A DNA stretch of 64,000 bases, taken from Corylus avellana. Taxonomy: Eukaryota > Streptophyta > Magnoliopsida > Fagales > Betulaceae. The notes under the pieces were generated by a model. It was not told where the DNA came from and did not search any database. It saw only the letters and a list, made by a program, of their open reading frames with translations. The position numbers were made by a program, and so were the translations under genes. Positions 60,419 to 64,000 of the stretch are shown here, piece after piece (positions within the stretch are counted from its first letter, which is position 1; the number at the start of each line of letters is the position of its first letter). Location of the stretch: the NCBI RefSeq assembly GCF_901000735.1, contig NC_081547.1, positions 25,598,046 to 25,662,045 on the forward strand. The letters run 5' to 3'.

Positions 60419-63400
60419 ATGTCCGGCCTCCACCGGTCCTCTAGTGGTGCTCCACACAAGAACGGGCTTCCTCCCCAGGAACTCCTCGACGATCTCTGCA
60501 GGTTCGTATCGCTGCTTTTGTCTCTCTCTGTTTTCTGGTTCCTTCACGAGCTGTTGGTCACCGGGAAAACGTTAGAAAACAGTAAAGTCTTCGAGTCTTC
60601 TAGAAGATTCGGTCGAATGGACTGTTGTTCGGTTTTCGCTCCCTGTGATTTCTTAACAATTAGAATGTTGCTTGATGCTCGTCCCGCGCACATCGTTTTG
60701 TTGCGATTTAAGTTTTAGGGTTTAGTGTGCTTGTCACTGCATGGTAGGAAATACGTTGTGGTTGATTTGGTTTCTTGATTGTGCTAAGATAAGCGAAAAT
60801 TGGTAGTTAAAAGTTTTTGAAATTGTGGATGATTTGGGGATTTTGTTAAGCATTAGGTGTATTATTGGTTGCAAAGAAAACTAAGGAAAGGAAGAGAAGG
60901 CAATATGGAGTGTTTGTACTCATTTGTTGTTTCGATAGCGAGCAAAATGAAGAACCCATCTGAACTAAGCGGGAAACCATGAGTTCAACCAAATAGCTTT
61001 GTAACTATTGGTCATTGTTGGTTTCGGTTGTAAGATGTCGCTGTAGTGTCACATGAGCTACTGCCTCACTGACAAGATGGAAGGTTGAACTCTTTCAGCC
61101 GACATGGAAATGTTACAAGAATGAACTTTAGACTGGTTACATTGATGAGAGTGTGCTAATTTAAGAATCCATCACTTGGTAATTTGTGCTCAGAGTTATT
61201 TGAATAAATTTTCATCGATTAAAAAAAGGTGCTCAAGTTGAATTGTCATTATAGGACACATTTCTGGTGTTCAATTGGTCATGGAAAGTTTAGCATGTTA
61301 GTTCATTGGTGGATTGAGAAATTTCCTGAAACCCCTTTCCGAGAGCAGTGAGCTATCAGCTATCTACAACTGTTTTTACATAATTCCATGGCTTCTTGTT
61401 ATGTAAATGTTAAGAGGCATTTGCAGCTGTGTTGTTTGGATATGCAAACTCTCATTATGGTGGAAGTGGTTGATGGGTAACCTTTCCCTCCAACCCCAAT
61501 TCTTTTGTTTTGTTAAAAGTTTTACACTTGATTCATATCCAGTTCTGATTTTTTTTTTTAATTTTATTTAACTTTATGCAGTCGGTTTGTTTTAAATGTG
61601 CCAAAAGAAGACCTCCAGTCATTTGAAAGGATTTTATTTCTTGTGGAATATGCACATTGGTTCTATGAAGACAATTCAGTGGAAAAAAATCCATCGTTGA
61701 AGTCATTCACTCTGAAGGAGTTCACTTCTTTATGTATCCTGTGCATTTTCTCCCCCCTCTGCCTGGGGGCCCCCTAAATAATTTTCCATTATATATTGTT
61801 ATCTGCTATTCTGCTGTTTGTGATCTCCTTGTCTATTTTTACTGTTCTAGAAAAGCCATATCAAGCTGAAGACAAATGCAACCTGTTTAGACATCAAATG
61901 TATCACCTGATATATGTGTTTCAATTATCAAGCATGGCACTGTCCCTCAGTTATTACTGAATGCATATAATTGGTGTTTCTTTCATTTTTGTATCTGGAT
62001 GCTTTTTTGGCTCACCTTGTTAGCTGCGGAATTGCAATTCACCTTCAGGGGCATGCACATGCAGAAGCAGACATTTCGGTCTGTGCATGCATGCATGAAC
62101 GCTTGGACACTTAGACAAACACTCCTTCGCACATGCATTCGGTCTACCTTGTAATATGATAATGCCATTTGATTATGTGGTAATGCACACTGTGAAGGAA
62201 GCATACATTAGTTGTCTGATATCTTATACCAAGTATTATATTTCACTGTAAGATTAGAAACGTTTTACTGGTATTCTATCGGGAAAAAAATCTGGAAGCT
62301 TGTGTTGGTTGTTTTTCCAGCTTTGTCATATTCTTTATAGATCGGGAAATTTGGATGATGATTAGTGTGGTCTTAGCTCTCTTTGATGACCCTAGTCAAA
62401 TAAAAGAAAAAGAAAATAGCTATTCCTAATGTATATTTTTGTTCCTCGTATATAATCTCTGTTAACATTAATGTATATATTCTCTACCTTCATGAATCTA
62501 TCGTTGATTTCCTTGACAGATTTCAGTGTTTAACAGTTGTGACGTCTTAAGACCTTATGTTGCCCATATAGATGACATATTTAAGGACTTCACTTCCTAC
62601 AAGGTCCGAGTTCCGGTAACTGGGTCAATCATTTTGGATGAGACCTATGAACGGGTATGTCTTAGGGATGAAGGCTATAATTGATACTAGTCTTTTGAGC
62701 TTTTTTTTTGGAAAAAAATTGAAAAAGGTTCCTATAATGTTGCTATCATTCTAATTTTCTTCTTTTACTAAGCTGGAGTTGGTGATGATATACTGTTGTT
62801 GTGTTGTGAAAATTCATGATCCTGTGTATTGACATGTGTCTACCATCAAGCACCGTTGGTATAACAATTGGGATTTTCTTGAAGTGGCATGAAATTATCG
62901 CTTTTCACCCTTGTCTTTATCATCATGAGTGATTAATCCTTCCAAGTAGCTAAGTCAAAAAGAGAAGGGAGGAAACATGCGATGTAATTCATAGTATGTG
63001 GGGTTTTAATGAAGTATTTGGGAAAGGTTAGGCATATGTACATAACTAATACATGTATGTAAGAGATCCTTTCACATAGGCTGTAAGTCAAAATATAAGA
63101 ATTCTTCTTGTGACCTTTCTCTTAAAGGTATGCCTACCTGACTTCCTTTATCAGTTCTAAGACCCCAATGGTTCCAATCTCCAGGCATAGTTTTGACGAG
63201 GAATGTTGTATTAGCATATCATTGCCCATGCAGCAGAGTTCTTCCATTTGATAACTTTTTTCAAGGATTTTCTGTTTGTATTTGAACTGTTTGACACCTT
63301 ATATCTGTTGAATGATTGAGTTGGACTTATATATAATGTTTAGTTTCTACTCTTGTTCTTGATGTTGACAGTGTCTACTAGTGAAGGGTTGGAAAGGGTC

Positions 63401-63467
63401 AAGCTGGAGTTTTCCACGTGGTAAAAAGAGCAAAGACGAGGAAGACGATGCATGTGCCATCAGAGAA
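60419..63467 (+). CDS. DCP2: mRNA-decapping enzyme subunit 2, N-terminal part (gene continues beyond the window)
   Basis: Four exons (60419-60501, 61582-61733, 62527-62654, 63372-63467) join in frame to 153 residues; the rest lies downstream. The start ATG follows AAAGCC and begins [20 protein letters not shown]. Residues about 20-98 form the helical regulatory domain ([49 protein letters not shown]). The Nudix fold begins near [20 protein letters not shown]. The first half of the Nudix box is visible: [19 protein letters not shown] fits G-X5-E-X7-RE from Gly138, and the remaining EE-X-G part should be in exon 5. Family knowledge: DCP2 removes the m7G cap of mRNA in cytoplasmic P-bodies with DCP1 and VARICOSE. 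The predicted exon 5 (starting with V) was not found before the window end. Confidence 0.93.
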
Positions 63468-64000
63468 GTAAGCTCTTTTCTTATGATGTTTTCTGACTGT
63501 TTGGTTTTTGATAAGTAATTTAATTATCATTAGGAGCCTAAGGCACCACCAAGTACACAATCAGTTTCCTGACTGTATTGTATACCTATTTCATTTATCT
63601 TGGTATTCAAATTGAAGTGTAGACACTAATTTCGTTGACTTGAATAATTGGTCACGTGACAACCAAGTTGTAATGTAATTTTTAAATACTGGCACTAATT
63701 TTTTGTCTTTAGTTTCTTATTTTATTTCAGGGTGAAAAATGTACACCTTTGTTAGCAAATTTGATGAAGATGAATACTATCTATATGTAGAATTCAGCCT
63801 TTTGAATCTATGTGATGTATCTGTTCTGATTTGTCCATCTTCATGACTGATAGAAACAGTTAATTGGGAAGGCTGCAGTTGACAAGGCTGGGGAGTTTTC
63901 AAACTCCTTCCCGTTAAATGATTACAACCTCCATTTTTTAGTAACATGAAGAAGAGAAAAATAAAGAATATCCTGGCTTTTTTTTTTCTTCTTCCAGTAA
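63468..64000. other. Part of a DCP2 intron
   Basis: The sequence after the donor GAA|GTAAGC has no exon matching the expected continuation of the Nudix box. Candidate acceptors (for example CTTCCAG at 63991-63997) are not followed by a plausible frame inside the window. Confidence 0.6.
63501..63567 (-). mobile_element. Very short 5'-truncated LINE tail in a DCP2 intron
   Basis: On the minus strand the segment reads TTGTGTACTTGGTGGTGCCT, then AATGATAATTAAATTACTTA and TCAAAAACC, the typical 3' terminus of plant L1 elements. TTCTGACTGT (63491-63500) and TCCTGACTGT (63567-63576) flank it and look like a target-site duplication of about ten bases. Confidence 0.6.

Noticed and set aside
63731..63790. 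A fifth DCP2 exon after TTTATTTCAG
   Set aside because: The frame after this acceptor (GEKCTPLLANL ...) does not continue the Nudix box and reaches a stop soon.

Overview
This is nuclear genomic DNA of a flowering plant, most likely a core eudicot. The protein-coding genes have plant domain architectures, several introns each and canonical GT-AG junctions. The intergenic DNA is AT-rich and full of small transposon remnants. Nothing in the window identifies the species; a woody dicot is only a guess from the gene sequences and repeat style. It is a draft assembly, because three runs of N interrupt it (21207-21283, 21490-21509 and 39072-39171).

Seven genes can be supported. On the + strand: the 3' end of a GATA zinc-finger transcription factor (1-396); an ARF10/16-clade auxin response factor with a miR160 target site (14854-17536); a plastid-type phosphoglucomutase/phosphomannomutase-family protein in 18 coding exons (23150-30506); a CASP-like protein of subfamily 5 (54104-57801); and the 5' half of the mRNA-decapping enzyme DCP2 (60419 to beyond the window end). 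On the - strand: a chloroplast-targeted GNAT acetyltransferase (34336-31373) and a 13-exon endoplasmic reticulum M28 metallopeptidase, ERMP1-like (51823-41071). They are independent housekeeping or regulatory genes and not a functional cluster.

The most important structural feature is that 33650-39071 and 39172-44593 carry the same 5,422 bases, separated by exactly 100 N. The last three exons of the metallopeptidase and the first exon of the acetyltransferase therefore appear twice. The simplest reading is two contigs whose overlapping ends were scaffolded without being merged. The duplicated exons should not be counted as extra genes.

The intergenic regions (397-14300, 17600-23000, 51900-54000 and 57900-60300) hold no convincing genes. 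They contain degenerate LINE pieces (10850-11497, 36530-37170 and its duplicate, 48541-49930, 56625-57270, 63501-63567), a very short tRNA-derived SINE family (three copies, each with a target-site duplication), several palindromic MITEs assignable to the hAT, Harbinger and Mutator superfamilies by their target-site duplications, a dispersed fold-back family and microsatellites. No CRISPR array, rRNA gene or intact functional tRNA gene was seen, and I found no new multi-gene system. The points of most biological interest are the altered active-site loops of the phosphohexomutase-like protein and the compact SINE family.
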